Shown here piece after piece: positions 1-9,157 of a stretch of DNA of 54,790 nt. The notes beneath the pieces are model-generated. The model was given only the letters and a program-made list of their open reading frames with translations. It had not been told where the DNA came from and searched no databases. A program made the position numbers and the translations under genes. Source of the stretch: an uncultured Prevotella sp. (GTDB lineage Bacteria > Bacteroidota > Bacteroidia > Bacteroidales > Bacteroidaceae); assembly GCA_900546575.1 (NCBI GenBank), contig URDM01000008.1, positions 1 through 54,790 on the forward strand. The letters run 5' to 3'. The stretch's first letter is position 1. Every line of letters begins with the position of its first letter.

Positions 1-2
1 AG

Positions 3-75
3 AGCGGCAAACGAGACTTGAACTCGCGACCCCAACCTTGGCAAGGTTGTGCTCTACCAACTGAGCTATTGCCGC
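3..75 (-). tRNA. tRNA-Gly (GCC)
   Basis: On the minus strand a 73-nt cloverleaf can be drawn. The acceptor arms GCGGCAA and TTGCCGC pair, the D arm is GCTC/GAGC, the anticodon stem is CAACC/GGTTG with loop TTGCCAA (anticodon GCC, glycine), and the T arm is GCGAG-TTCAAGT-CTCGT. The 3' CCA is not encoded. Its own promoter lies upstream at 119-149. Confidence 0.96.
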
Positions 76-118
76 ATCTGTTATTTCTTTCAGATTGCTT
101 CGTTCTTGAAAGCGGTTG

Positions 119-149
119 CAAAGGTAGCACTTTTTCTTGAAACGCCAAA
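119..149 (-). promoter_or_regulatory. Promoter of tRNA-Gly
   Basis: Reading the minus strand, TTTG (149-146) is followed after exactly 19 nt by TACCTTTG (126-119), a full match to the Bacteroidetes primary sigma factor consensus. The start of transcription would fall near 112, about 37 nt before the mature tRNA 5' end. The spacer overlaps one arm of the hairpin at 127-180. Confidence 0.8.
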
Positions 150-180
150 GGTTTTGTAAGGAAATTTCAAGAAAAAGTGC
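127..180 (-). terminator. Hairpin after nspC
   Basis: A perfect 16-bp inverted repeat (127-142 against 165-180) with a 22-nt loop lies just after the nspC stop codon. It is the likely nspC terminator. No T-run follows on the minus strand, whereas T-rich sequence follows on the plus strand, so it may work in both directions. The tRNA-Gly -33 element lies inside its loop. Confidence 0.6.
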
Positions 181-188
181 ATTTTTCT

Positions 189-1358
189 TTAATCCATACG
201 CGAAATGTAGTCTTCTGGACCGTATTTTCGCATTATTTCCAGCTCATTCGTGCCTGAATGCACAAATGCGAGTGCCGGGTGAGAGATGCCGTTGAACATG
301 GTTGTCTTCACGGTTGTGTAGTGATTCATGTCCTCGAAGATGATATTTTCGCCAATTTCGAGTTCATGGTCAAATTCCCAAGCCGACATAAAGTCGCCCG
401 ACAGACAACTGTTTGCTCCCAAACGATAAGTATATGGCTTGCTATAGTCGGGATTTTCCTCAATTGTTTTTGCTCCTCTTACTGCCGGATGGTATGGCAT
501 TTCAAGACAATCGGGCATGTGGCATGAGAAACTTACGTTCAGAATTGCTGTTTTTATGCCTTTGTCTTCCACAATATCTATCACTTGTGCAACCAACGGG
601 CCGGTCTGCCAACCGAATGCACTTCCTGGTTCCATGATAATCTTGAGCCATGGATAGCGATTGTGAAATTCCTTCAGTATGTTTACGAGCAGTTCTATAT
701 CGTAGTCTTTGCGTGTCATAAGGTGTCCGCCGCCAAAGTTTATCCATTTTATCTGCTTGAACCATCCCGAGAACTTCTCCTCAATATGCTTCAAGGTGCG
801 TTCGAATACGTCCGATCCGTTCTCGCAATGGCAATGGCAATGGAATCCGTCTATGTCCGAAGGCAGAGTCTCGGGCATCTTGTCGGCACTTATGCCGAAT
901 CGTGTGCCGGCGGCACAAGGGTTGTATATGTCGGTTTCTATTTCCGAGTATTCGGGATTGATGCGCAATCCGAAGCTTATTTCTTCGTTTGCATTCTTGG
1001 CTCTATTGTGCAGACGCTCGTATTGCGAGAGCGAGTTGAACGTCAGATGACTTGAACAACGTGCTATCTCGTCAATCTCGTAGTCGGTATAGGCAGGCGA
1101 GAAGGTGTGTGCCTTCTTGCCGAACTTGTCCACGGCGAGTCTTGCTTCGCCCAACGAGCTTGCTGTGGTTGACTTGATGTATTCCTTGAATATGGGGAAT
1201 GTCTTCCACAAGGCATAGGCTTTAAACGCCAGAATGATTTCCACATCGGCACGTTTTGCCACATCGCTAATTATGGTGAGGTTGCGTCGCAGGCGCTCCT
1301 CTTCCAGGATGTACATCGGGCGATTGATTTCCTTATATGTTATTGTGTCTACTTTCAT
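189..1358 (-). CDS. nspC: Carboxynorspermidine decarboxylase
   Basis: This is a PLP-dependent fold-III decarboxylase that removes CO2 from carboxyspermidine or carboxynorspermidine, the last step of the alternative spermidine pathway found in Bacteroidetes. The PLP-binding lysine is in LAFKAYALW near residue 46. The glycine-rich INFGGGH, EPGSAFGW and the C-terminal FSCHMPDCLE segments fit the family. I chose the internal Met (389 aa) because a GGAAAAG-like stretch precedes it and it starts 16 nt after the HAD gene stops; the first ATG at 1403 would overlap that gene by 29 nt. It is probably cotranscribed with the HAD gene. The partner carboxyspermidine dehydrogenase is not in this window. Confidence 0.92.
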   Translation of the reverse strand: MKVDTITYKEINRPMYILEEERLRRNLTIISDVAKRADVEIILAFKAYALWKTFPIFKEYIKSTTASSLGEARLAVDKFGKKAHTFSPAYTDYEIDEIARCSSHLTFNSLSQYERLHNRAKNANEEISFGLRINPEYSEIETDIYNPCAAGTRFGISADKMPETLPSDIDGFHCHCHCENGSDVFERTLKHIEEKFSGWFKQIKWINFGGGHLMTRKDYDIELLVNILKEFHNRYPWLKIIMEPGSAFGWQTGPLVAQVIDIVEDKGIKTAILNVSFSCHMPDCLEMPYHPAVRGAKTIEENPDYSKPYTYRLGANSCLSGDFMSAWEFDHELEIGENIIFEDMNHYTTVKTTMFNGISHPALAFVHSGTNELEIMRKYGPEDYISRMD

Positions 1359-1374
1359 TTGCTTTTCCGGTTTG

Positions 1375-2220
1375 TTATCCTTTGTTATAGCAGAACTTCT
1401 CAATGGCGGCAGCCACTCCGTCCTCCTCGTTCGACAATGTCACATAGTCGGCTTCGGCTCTCACTTCGGGTGCGGCATTAGCCATAGCCACACCGATACC
1501 TGCCAGCTTCAGCATCGAAAGGTCGTTATATCCGTCGCCGAAAGCAATCATGTCTTTCGGGGTAAGCTCCAGTTGTGTAAGCAGGCGGACGAGCGACTGA
1601 GCCTTGTCAATACCCTTCGGTACAAGTTCTATAAAGAAAGGTGCCGAGCGGAACACGTCGATATAGTTGCCTACGAGTTCTATAAGTTCCTTCTCTGCTT
1701 CAACCATTACAGCTGGGTCGCCCGTCATGAGAAGCTTTGTGGGGTGTGCTTCAAGATGGTCAGTCAGGCATTCCACCTTTCTTATATTCATACGGTTGAT
1801 GCGCGACTCCTCCTTTACGTATTGGTCGTCGGGCATTTCGGTTACGATCTCGTTGCCTGCATAGCCCAGCAGAGCGTAGCCTTTGCTTCTTGCATATTGG
1901 TGCAACATAGGTATAACCTCTGCGGGAAGGAAGTTGGAGTAGAGTTCTTCCATGGTCTTGCAGTCAACTATCTTTCCTCCGTTGTATGCCAGTATGTATC
2001 CGCCCGTCTCTTCCAGTCCCAGACAGTCGGCTACGGGAATGATGCCGTATGTAGGTCTGCCCGAAGCCAATATGATATAAGCTCCGTCGGCTTGTGCCTT
2101 CAGTAAGGTCTTGCGTGTGAGTGGAGTCACTTCCTTGGCGTTGTTGGTCAGAGTGCCGTCAAGGTCGAGAGCTATAGCGCGGTAGGGTAGGCGTGAGTGT
2201 TGTGCTTCTGTTGTTGCCAT
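1375..2220 (-). CDS. Cof-type HAD family hydrolase
   Basis: A 281-aa cytosolic phosphatase of the haloacid dehalogenase superfamily, Cof/YidA-like subfamily IIB. Motif I is DLDGT (nucleophile Asp19, acid/base Asp21), motif II is LASGRP, and motif IV is FGDGYNDLSML, which binds Mg2+. The middle of the protein is a C2-type cap. Relatives dephosphorylate sugar phosphates or flavin and PLP-type phosphates, and the exact substrate cannot be read from sequence. It lies directly upstream of nspC on the same strand, so the two probably share a transcript, but no pathway link is evident. Confidence 0.88.
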   Translation of the reverse strand: MATTEAQHSRLPYRAIALDLDGTLTNNAKEVTPLTRKTLLKAQADGAYIILASGRPTYGIIPVADCLGLEETGGYILAYNGGKIVDCKTMEELYSNFLPAEVIPMLHQYARSKGYALLGYAGNEIVTEMPDDQYVKEESRINRMNIRKVECLTDHLEAHPTKLLMTGDPAVMVEAEKELIELVGNYIDVFRSAPFFIELVPKGIDKAQSLVRLLTQLELTPKDMIAFGDGYNDLSMLKLAGIGVAMANAAPEVRAEADYVTLSNEEDGVAAAIEKFCYNKG

Positions 2221-2303
2221 AAATTATGTATTGTGAAATGCTAAGTGTGCTATATATAATAAGGTGAAGTTGTACATGATGAAAGCCCAAGCCTGATAAA
2301 ACA

Positions 2304-2337
2304 ATAAATCCCAAGAACTGTTGTTCCTGGGATTTAT
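2304..2337 (-). terminator. rpsP terminator
   Basis: An inverted repeat (ATAAATCCCAAGAAC against GTTCCTGGGATTTAT, loop TGTT, one mismatch) lies about 50 nt past the rpsP stop. On the minus strand it is followed by a short T-rich stretch (TGTTTTAT). It fits an intrinsic terminator. Confidence 0.8.
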
Positions 2338-2383
2338 GTTTTCGACCTTTTTACGGATCGTGGCTTTTCGTTTTGACGGGTAA

Positions 2384-2917
2384 TTAAGCCTCTGCCGGAG
2401 TCTCCTCTGTAGCCTCAGCGTTAGCAGCAGCCTCAGCCTCTGCCTTAGCGGCAGCCTCAGCAGCCTTCTTCTCAGCTACCTTCTTGGCAATAGCCTCGTT
2501 TACCTTCTTCTCAGCCTCAAGCTCCTTAGCGGCAGCCTCAGCCTTAGCCTTAGCCTCGCTCTCGCGAACGGTATCAAGACCCTTCTGCTTGTCAGCCTTC
2601 CATGCGTCGAACTTCTTCTGAGCAGTAGCCTCATCAAAAGCGCCCTTCTTAACGCCACCACGGAGGTGCTTCATAAGATAAACGCCTTCACCCTTAAGGA
2701 TGTTGTGAGTTGTAGCTGTGGGCTGTGCGCCACACTCTACCCAGTAGAGGGCACGGTCAAAATCCAAATCTACAGTAGCAGGATTGGTGTTAGGGTTGTA
2801 TGTACCAATCTTCTCAGTAAACTTACCATCACGTGGTGCTCTTGAATCAGCGATAACGATACGATAGAAAGCGTAGCCTTTACGACCGCCGCGCTGCAAT
2901 CTGATTTTTGTTGCCAT
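2384..2917 (-). CDS. rpsP: 30S ribosomal protein S16
   Basis: The first 80 residues are a standard S16 (start MATKIRLQRGGRKGYAFYRIV, then DSRAPRDGKFTEKIGTYNP and DRALYWVECGAQPT), a protein needed for 30S assembly. The protein is 177 aa, about twice the E. coli length. The extra C-terminal half is a low-complexity tail rich in Ala, Lys and Glu (AEAKAEAAAKELEAEKK-like), probably helical. Such tails are usual in Bacteroidetes S16. A TAACTTTG promoter element lies on the minus strand at 2983-2976. Confidence 0.97.
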   Translation of the reverse strand: MATKIRLQRGGRKGYAFYRIVIADSRAPRDGKFTEKIGTYNPNTNPATVDLDFDRALYWVECGAQPTATTHNILKGEGVYLMKHLRGGVKKGAFDEATAQKKFDAWKADKQKGLDTVRESEAKAKAEAAAKELEAEKKVNEAIAKKVAEKKAAEAAAKAEAEAAANAEATEETPAEA

Positions 2918-3083
2918 TTTTTAAATTATTGTTTTGTTGGTTTGAATTTATGCTACTATCTCGTAATAGCGGGTGCAAAGTTACTCTTTTTTATTGTAAC
3001 AAAGCCACTTCGCCCTTACTTTATTGTCGTTATTAATTAATATTAACCAAAGCTAAGTGCCCTACACTCACTCTGTTTGTAGT

Positions 3084-6000
3084 CTATGCGGTTGTCGAGA
3101 TCACTTTGTGTATTTGCTTGACAAACTCCTTCAGGCTTACAAACCTTTCGCCGAACGTGCCTCGCCAGTTGAGGGCTTTGAGCGGAAACTCCATAAAGTT
3201 GCGTGTCTCTATGTCGCCATTCACGCTCACATAGTCGAGAATATTCTTCAGGTATCGCTCCTGTTCGGATGTCAGGTTGTAGCCTTCTACAAACTGCTGG
3301 TATATCTGCAGAGCCTTTTCGCGGTCTATTCCGTTGACTACACGTATGAATGCCGCCACATTATTCTTATACGGATGGCCGTCGGTAAGTTTGTTGTACT
3401 CGTCCTTTGACCCGAGTTCTTCAAAGAATATGCGTTCCAGTTCCTCGATGTCGTCAGCCGACAGTTGTTCGAAGTGCTGTATCTTGCGTAGGGTAGGGTT
3501 GTTGCTGTTGGCAGCCAGATAGTCTATGACGCGTTGTTTGTATGTGGTCTGTATAACCACGTCAACCCCCTCGTCGCTTGTGGTGTATTCGTCGTCGATG
3601 TCGATTACGAACTTCTTGTCCTTGCGTTGTTCCTTAAGCAGGTGCATCAGGTCGCGCAGTTGCTTGCGCACATGTTCCAGAGCATCCAGACTCTCGTTTT
3701 CCCAGAACGCTTGTGTCTGCACCTTACGTATGGTGTCGATACGTGCCATTACGGCAGGGATGGTGCCTTTCTTCTCGAGCAAGGCTGCCACATTCACCAC
3801 TATCTGCTTCATTTGTCCCACCCGTACGTTGCTGTCGATATGTGCCAGCATGATGTGCAGCATCACCACGTCAAACTTTTTGGCGTCCTCGTCGTCCTTG
3901 TCTATTGGAATAAGGCTGCCAATCTGCTTCAACCTTACTGCGTCCACCTCAGTCAGACAATTCCACTTGTCCTTGTCGCGCATAGGTTCGATTATGCTCA
4001 GGTAGGGTCGGGTCTCCTTGCGTTCCTTGCCTATAGCTGCCACCTGCTTGTGCAGCAGAGTCTTCAGCTCGTCGTGCAGCTGCTTGTCGAACTCCTTCTC
4101 CTGATGGTCGGCACTTTGCAGTTCCTTGGCAATGTCCACTCTCAGCCCGAAGAGGCGTTCGGTTAGCGACTTCACGTTGGTGGAGCCTATGCCTTCGGCA
4201 TTCTTCGAGAAATACTCGAAGTTGCCACACCAGTCGAATATGTAGAACTCTTCCTTGTCGTGTCCCTCGCTAAAAAGGTCTTTGCATAGTCGTGTGCCAC
4301 GACCTATCATCTGCTCGAACTTTATCTTTGACTTCACCACCTTAAAGAATACGAGGTTCAGAATCTCGGGCACGTCGATGCCCGTATCGAGCATGTCTAC
4401 CGACACGGCTATCTGGGCATCTTGTCAGCCACCTTGAAGTCGGCTATTATAGCCGAATGATGCTTCACCTGATTGTCTATGAGCTGGCAATAGTCAGCCC
4501 CACGTTCGGGATAAAGCTCCTGAAAGCGTTCCACTATGCGCTCGGCATGCTTGTGGTTGTAGGCAAATATGATGGTCTTGCCAACATCCTCTCCGCTATG
4601 TACTTTGAGTCCGTTGGTCATCAGTTAGGACAGAACATTATCTATAGTGTCGTCGTTGATGAGATAGCGGAATATCTCGTTGCCCTGTATGTCGCGATGA
4701 TAGTCTTCGTCTTGTGGAATGCCGTTCAGAGCCTTCTCATATTCCCACACCTTCTCCAGTTCGTCGCGCTCGTTCTGACTCAGTTCGTCATACTTGATGC
4801 CACGGTTTATTATCTTCGACGTGCAGTTCTTCAACTTGTACGGTCGCAGATACTTGTCGTTAATGGCTTCGTCGTAGGTATATTCAAAGTTCGGTTCGTC
4901 TTCCAGTTCCAGAAGCTTGAATGTGTTGCGGTCAATCTCGTCGCGTGGTGTGGCTGTAAGACCTATCAGAAACGAGTCGAAATATCTGAATATGGCGCCA
5001 TACTTACCAAACACACTTCTGTGGGCCTCGTCGATAATGATAAGGTCGAAGTGTCCTACCGAGAATTCCACGGGCACGGCATTAATGTAGTTTATCATGG
5101 TCTGATAGGTAGAGAATATGAAGCGTGCATTCGTGTCAGGCTTGGCATCGTCCGACAGACAGCTCATCGACTCGCTTGGCAGAAACTCCTCAAACCTTCC
5201 ACGTGCCTGATTGACCAGTTCGGTACGGTCGGCAAGAAACAGCACCTTCTTAATCCAGTTGTTGCTGGACAGCAGTTTGCATAGCGATATGCTCACACGG
5301 GTCTTGCCCGTACCCGTAGCCAGCACCAGCAGTCCGCGTCTGTGCTTCTTGTTGAGCCATTCCACCAGACTCTTTATTGCTGTCTTCTGATACGGACGGT
5401 TTGTAATCTCGTCGTCAATTGTAAGGTCAGTAATGTCGGCACGTCCTCGTTTCTGTATCATGCGCTCAAGGTCGTCTTCGCTGTGAAACGATATTACCTC
5501 TCTGTCGGGATAGCCCAGTCCGTCAATCACCTTAGTCGTATAACCATTGGTATAGTACACCACGGGTCTGACGCCATACTTACGTTGCAGACAGTCGGCA
5601 TATTTCAGCGCCTGCTTGCGTCCCTTGCCGGCATTCTCTATGGTGCTCTTAGCCTCTATCACAGCCAGAGGCTTGCCTCCTTTGCTGAACAGCACATAGT
5701 CGGCATAGCCCACGCCCGAAGGATAGTTGGCACGATCCATGCCCTCCACCTTCACCTCTATGGCAGCCTTGCCGCCCTGTATGTCGCCCTTGGTGGCAAG
5801 TATCTGCCATTTGGCTTCATTCAGCATGTAGTCGATAATACACTTACGTGTGATGGCTTCGCTCTCAAGCGACTCCTTCGGCCGGTCGGTAGGAACTGTA
5901 GGATTGTCGATAGCATCAGTCGGGATGCTGTCAGCCACTTCGGTAGAGACAGTAGGTTCGGAGTTGTCAGCTATGTGAATGCCCGTGAATCCGTTGGGCA

Positions 6001-6433
6001 CAAGAGTAGCGTCGAATGCCACAATATTCTGTATGGCACGCCAACGATACAGAAAACCGCTCACCACATAATACAAGGCACGCAGACAGATGAAGGCATC
6101 GTTGGGCTTCACCTCCTGCGCTCCGGTATGGCTGGCATAGTTGCCAATCTTCTTTACTGTTCGCATGTATTGCTCAAACTCCCAGTCTTCGTCGATGAAG
6201 GCATCTATCTGCGGACGCTTGAGCATCTGATTGAGCGTCTCGTGCTTGTCGAGCGTCACGTTGGCCATATACAGATGGTTCTTTACCAGCCACTCCAAAG
6301 CCTTGCGGGCGTTGCTGGCACTCTCCTCAGGGAAAGCCTTCTGAAAGATTTCCGCCTTATCGCAGTATGCGTGTAGCTGGGCGAAGTCGGGGATTGTCTC
6401 CGCCAAGCGTGAGATAAAGTCAAAGTTCTTCAT
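3084..6433 (-). pseudogene. hsdR: Type I restriction endonuclease subunit R, disrupted
   Basis: Three consecutive reading segments form one HsdR of about 1,110 codons. In order they carry an N-terminal DUF4145-like region, an HsdR_N nuclease-type domain (VIEAKST), a helicase motor with Walker A (LATGTGKT) and DEAH (IIDEAHRS), helicase motif VI (QMIGRGTRL), and an EcoEI_R-like C-terminus. Two lesions break it. An in-frame TAA (4625-4627) follows DNVLS. A one-base deletion in a C-run near 4413-4416 shifts the frame at KMP; adding one C restores KMPQIAVSVDMLDTG. The start at 6433 (MKNFDFISRL) overlaps the rhuM stop by 14 nt. Neither the ATP-hydrolysing motor nor the whole enzyme can be made from the reading frame as shown. 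Sequencing error could explain one lesion, less easily both. Confidence 0.88.
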
Positions 6434-7454
6434 AGGGTATTGTTGTTTGGTTTTCGTTAAGCAGATCAAAGTCAGAGCGGAACAGTCGGTCTTGTATCAC
6501 TCTGTATTTTTCAAATTCGCTTTCTGCATATTGCTTGGCATACTCGGCGGTTATGCTTCCTGCGCTTTGCAGAATGTCTCTGTTTGTTGCATCAAGGAAC
6601 TTGTCTATACGCTTAGCCCAGTCTTCCATAGTCATGGGGATGTGGCGTTCTGCCATATCCTTTGCAATATCAAGATAGGCGTTGACCAACCGTCCGAGAG
6701 CTTGCAGCTCGTTTTGTTTCAGATAGTTCTTTGCCACACTCACGTCCGACCGTATAATCTTTCCGTTAGGAGCCTTTGCCCATGTGGTCAGTCCCATGTG
6801 TTCCTTGTCGGCATCGGCACGCTCTACAATCAGTTCGGCAGCAGTATGGCCATGTACGGCATAGTGCATTTTGTTTTGCACCTTCTTGAAGAAGTCTCTT
6901 GTGGTAGGAGCATCGCGGTTGTAGTCGATGGCTGTGGCGTAGATGTCGGTTAGCTTTTGGTAGAAGTTGCGTTCGGATAGACGAATTTCGCGTATCTCTT
7001 CCAAGAGTTGCTCAAAGTAGTCCACGCCTATAAACGAGCCGTTCTCCATGCGCTTCTTGTCTATTACGTAGCCACGGATGGCGTATTGACGAAGTACGAA
7101 GGTGCACCATTGGCGGAATTGGGTGGCGCGACGGGAATTGACACGATAGCCAACGGCGATAACCATGTCAAGATTATAGTATTCAAGTTCGTCTTCTACT
7201 TCACCTCTAATGCCACGATTTACGACTGTTGCAATTTTTGCAACAGTCGTGTCTGTAGGCAATTCTCCTTCACTAAGAATTTTCTTAATGTGTCGGCTTA
7301 TGCCAGATTTGTCTACATCAAAAAGCGTAGCCATAGCTTTCTGCGTACACCAAATGGTTTCGTCTTTATAAACCACTTGAACGCCATCTTCCTTACCCTC
7401 CGCCATAAAGATAAGGAATTCGGCTGTGCTATTTCGTATTTCAAATTTCTTCAT
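6420..7454 (-). CDS. rhuM: RhuM family protein
   Basis: A 344-aa protein of the virulence RhuM family. It has an N-terminal DNA-binding-like segment (IWCTQKAMATLFDVDKSGISRHIKKI), the conserved YNLDMVIAVGYRVNSRRATQFRQW block near residues 93-118, and a helical C-terminal half (ATNRDILQSAGSITAEYAKQYAE). RhuM genes are often found inside hsd loci of Bacteroidetes and other phyla, but their biochemical role is not settled. Here it sits between hsdS and hsdR and overlaps the hsdR start by 14 nt, so the two are translationally coupled. It is intact although hsdR is broken. Confidence 0.9.
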   Translation of the reverse strand: MKKFEIRNSTAEFLIFMAEGKEDGVQVVYKDETIWCTQKAMATLFDVDKSGISRHIKKILSEGELPTDTTVAKIATVVNRGIRGEVEDELEYYNLDMVIAVGYRVNSRRATQFRQWCTFVLRQYAIRGYVIDKKRMENGSFIGVDYFEQLLEEIREIRLSERNFYQKLTDIYATAIDYNRDAPTTRDFFKKVQNKMHYAVHGHTAAELIVERADADKEHMGLTTWAKAPNGKIIRSDVSVAKNYLKQNELQALGRLVNAYLDIAKDMAERHIPMTMEDWAKRIDKFLDATNRDILQSAGSITAEYAKQYAESEFEKYRVIQDRLFRSDFDLLNENQTTIPYEEL

Positions 7455-7506
7455 ATATTCAAGTTTTTAGAGTCGTCCATAATATGGATTGTTGATGCAA
7501 AGTGTA

Positions 7507-7637
7507 GGAGGCTATGGCGTCCTCGCCTTAGCCTGCGCAAGCAGTTGGCTATCTATAGGAGGGTATAGCCTCCATGCTATATCCACTCAATCAACTGTAA
7601 TTTAAGACTGAGTGGGTAGGGCAGGGATGCCCTACCC
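7507..7637. repeat. Nested inverted repeats between hsdS and rhuM
   Basis: The 196-nt gap holds three inverted repeats: GGAGGCTAT (7507-7515) against ATAGCCTCC (7565-7573); CCACTCA (7583-7589) against TGAGTGG (7609-7615); and a 10-bp hairpin GGGTAGGGCA-GGGA-TGCCCTACCC (7614-7637). The last lies 13 nt beyond the end of hsdS. It could act as a terminator or be a remnant of a palindromic mobile element. No reading frame of note is present. Confidence 0.6.
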
Positions 7638-7650
7638 TCCTAAGTTTCCG

Positions 7651-8820
7651 TTACTCAAACCAATATTGCATGCGAGAGGCAAGGAGAGTTTCAAGGTCGG
7701 TTATCGACTTCTGTACCGCAGACCTCTGACGCTCTATCTGCTCTATGCGTTGGGCAAAGAGGTGTTGGAGAGGGAGAGGAGGAAGGATGATTCTTAATTT
7801 CCTTATAGTACCAAGGGCAATAAACTTTTGAGTTCCACCTTTATTATGACTCTTAAGATAATCGTTAAAGCTCTTACACTTCATTAGATTTAATAAGAAC
7901 AGATTAGAAATCTGTGTTTCTGCAACAAACTTTATTAAAGCAACATTCTTGATACAGAATTTGTGAACTTTATCAATATGCACTATGATAGGATTCCCAA
8001 TAGTACCAATCATAGGCATAATAATATCGCCATCATCAACTTTTGAACGTTTATTGATATTATTAAAGTCTTCCTCCGAAATATAATTAACTTTACTAAA
8101 ATCTATTTCATCATTAACAATGTTCTTTGATGTAACAAGAGAGTATTCACTATGCTGTAGATATTGAGGTGAGTCATGAGTTCCATCTCTAACATCACAA
8201 ATATCATTAAGATATTTCACTTCCCATCCCTTATCATTCTCCACGGGGTCTCCAAACATCTCATAGAAGATGCTTTGTGCGAGGTTGTCATAATCTTTCA
8301 GTTGCTCCTTCTTTAAACGAATCAATTCGTTAATCTTGTCAAGTTCGGAGACAATGGAGAGTTGGGTGGACTTGGGAGGGAGGGGAATAGTAATGGATTC
8401 TACAATAGATTTTGATATTTCTTTAAATGTAGCTCCACGTCCTAAGCTATTTAAGTATTCCTTTTTTAGACGCAAAAAATAGAAAAGATATTTGTTGTAT
8501 ATAGAATCTGAACAGATACAATTCTTGAAGCCTTGGTTGCAATACATTTCTGTTTTTGTAATGGCTACTTTACCTATAGGCGCACGTGATGATAGTAAAA
8601 CAGTTCCAACGGGTAAGAGACGAAGTTTTGTTTTTGTTAAAGCTTCGTCTGTAATTTGTCTTTCTGTTTTATCTATATAAACAATAGTGTCATTTAGTTC
8701 AGCCGGAGTTACCCAATAGTGACCTTCACCCCAATATTCGGGGACGTTGGTTTTGGGTGTTGAGCCTGATACAACTTCGCAAACCTCTCCCAACTTCTTA
8801 TATTCCCATCCTTGTTTCAT
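7651..8820 (-). CDS. hsdS: Type I restriction-modification specificity subunit S
   Basis: HsdS (389 aa) recognises the bipartite DNA target for the HsdM2S methyltransferase. Two target recognition domains are visible: residues about 1-170 (WEYKKLGEVCEVVSGSTP opening, LPPKSTQLSIVSELDKI coiled-coil spacer) and about 195-389 (GWEVKYLNDICDVRDGTHDSP opening, LPPLPLQHLFAQRIEQIE spacer). Each recognition domain is distinctly AT-rich, while the spacer and C-terminal ends match the GC-richer neighbours, as expected for domain shuffling. In the locus it is separated from hsdM by a transposase gene and palindromes, so its expression may depend on readthrough or on a separate promoter. Confidence 0.93.
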   Translation of the reverse strand: MKQGWEYKKLGEVCEVVSGSTPKTNVPEYWGEGHYWVTPAELNDTIVYIDKTERQITDEALTKTKLRLLPVGTVLLSSRAPIGKVAITKTEMYCNQGFKNCICSDSIYNKYLFYFLRLKKEYLNSLGRGATFKEISKSIVESITIPLPPKSTQLSIVSELDKINELIRLKKEQLKDYDNLAQSIFYEMFGDPVENDKGWEVKYLNDICDVRDGTHDSPQYLQHSEYSLVTSKNIVNDEIDFSKVNYISEEDFNNINKRSKVDDGDIIMPMIGTIGNPIIVHIDKVHKFCIKNVALIKFVAETQISNLFLLNLMKCKSFNDYLKSHNKGGTQKFIALGTIRKLRIILPPLPLQHLFAQRIEQIERQRSAVQKSITDLETLLASRMQYWFE

Positions 8821-8854
8821 TGTTCCTCCTTGTCGTTATTGTTATTAGCTGCGC

Positions 8855-9044
8855 GCCCCAACGGGGCAACTTCTCCACAGCCCAGGGCAACGCCCTGGGT
8901 ATGATGTAGTTATGAGCAAAGCGCCCTGTAAGGGCAGCTTTAATAGCTCGTTGTTTTTATAGTTGCCCTTGCAGGGCGCTTGGCGGGTTTATCCGTTTAC
9001 CCAGGGCGTTGCCCTGGGCTATGGAAACATTGGGCTTTCAGCCC
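8855..9044. repeat. Cluster of six REP-like palindromes next to a RAYT-like transposase
   Basis: Six GC-rich hairpins, each with a 3-nt loop, lie between hsdS and the transposase: 8855-8867 (GCCCC/GGGGC), 8881-8899 (CCCAGGGC/GCCCTGGG), 8923-8935 (GCCCT/AGGGC), 8965-8977 (GCCCT/AGGGC), 9000-9018 (CCCAGGGC/GCCCTGGG) and 9032-9044 (GGGCT/AGCCC). The second and fifth, and the third and fourth, are inverted copies including their flanks, so the block is mirror-symmetric about 8950. This resembles the paired REP (BIME) layout maintained by REP-associated tyrosine transposases. Confidence 0.8.
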
Positions 9045-9048
9045 GTCT

Positions 9049-9157
9049 TTGCGCAAACGTTATTGGTCACGTCCTTGCGCAAACGTTATTGGTCACGTCC
9101 TTGCACATACGTTGTTGGTATCGTGTCCTTGCAACGTTGGTGGTTTCACGTCCTTGC
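9049..9157. repeat. 26-bp tandem repeat, four copies
   Basis: Two identical 26-bp copies (9049-9074 and 9075-9100, starting TTGCGCAAACGTTATTGGTC) are followed by two diverged copies of 28 and 25 bp (9101-9128, 9129-9153) and the first four bases of a fifth. All copies end in CACGTCC or CGTGTCC. The array abuts and slightly overlaps the transposase stop codon. Confidence 0.85.

Noticed and set aside
4405..4420. Programmed frameshift in hsdR
   Set aside because: There is no slippery heptamer or downstream structure, and the separate nonsense codon upstream argues for decay.
4409..4621. A separate small gene in the middle of hsdR
   Set aside because: Its product (GKTIIFAYNHKHAERI) is helicase domain 2 of HsdR in the same frame as the upstream part; it is a fragment left by the two lesions.
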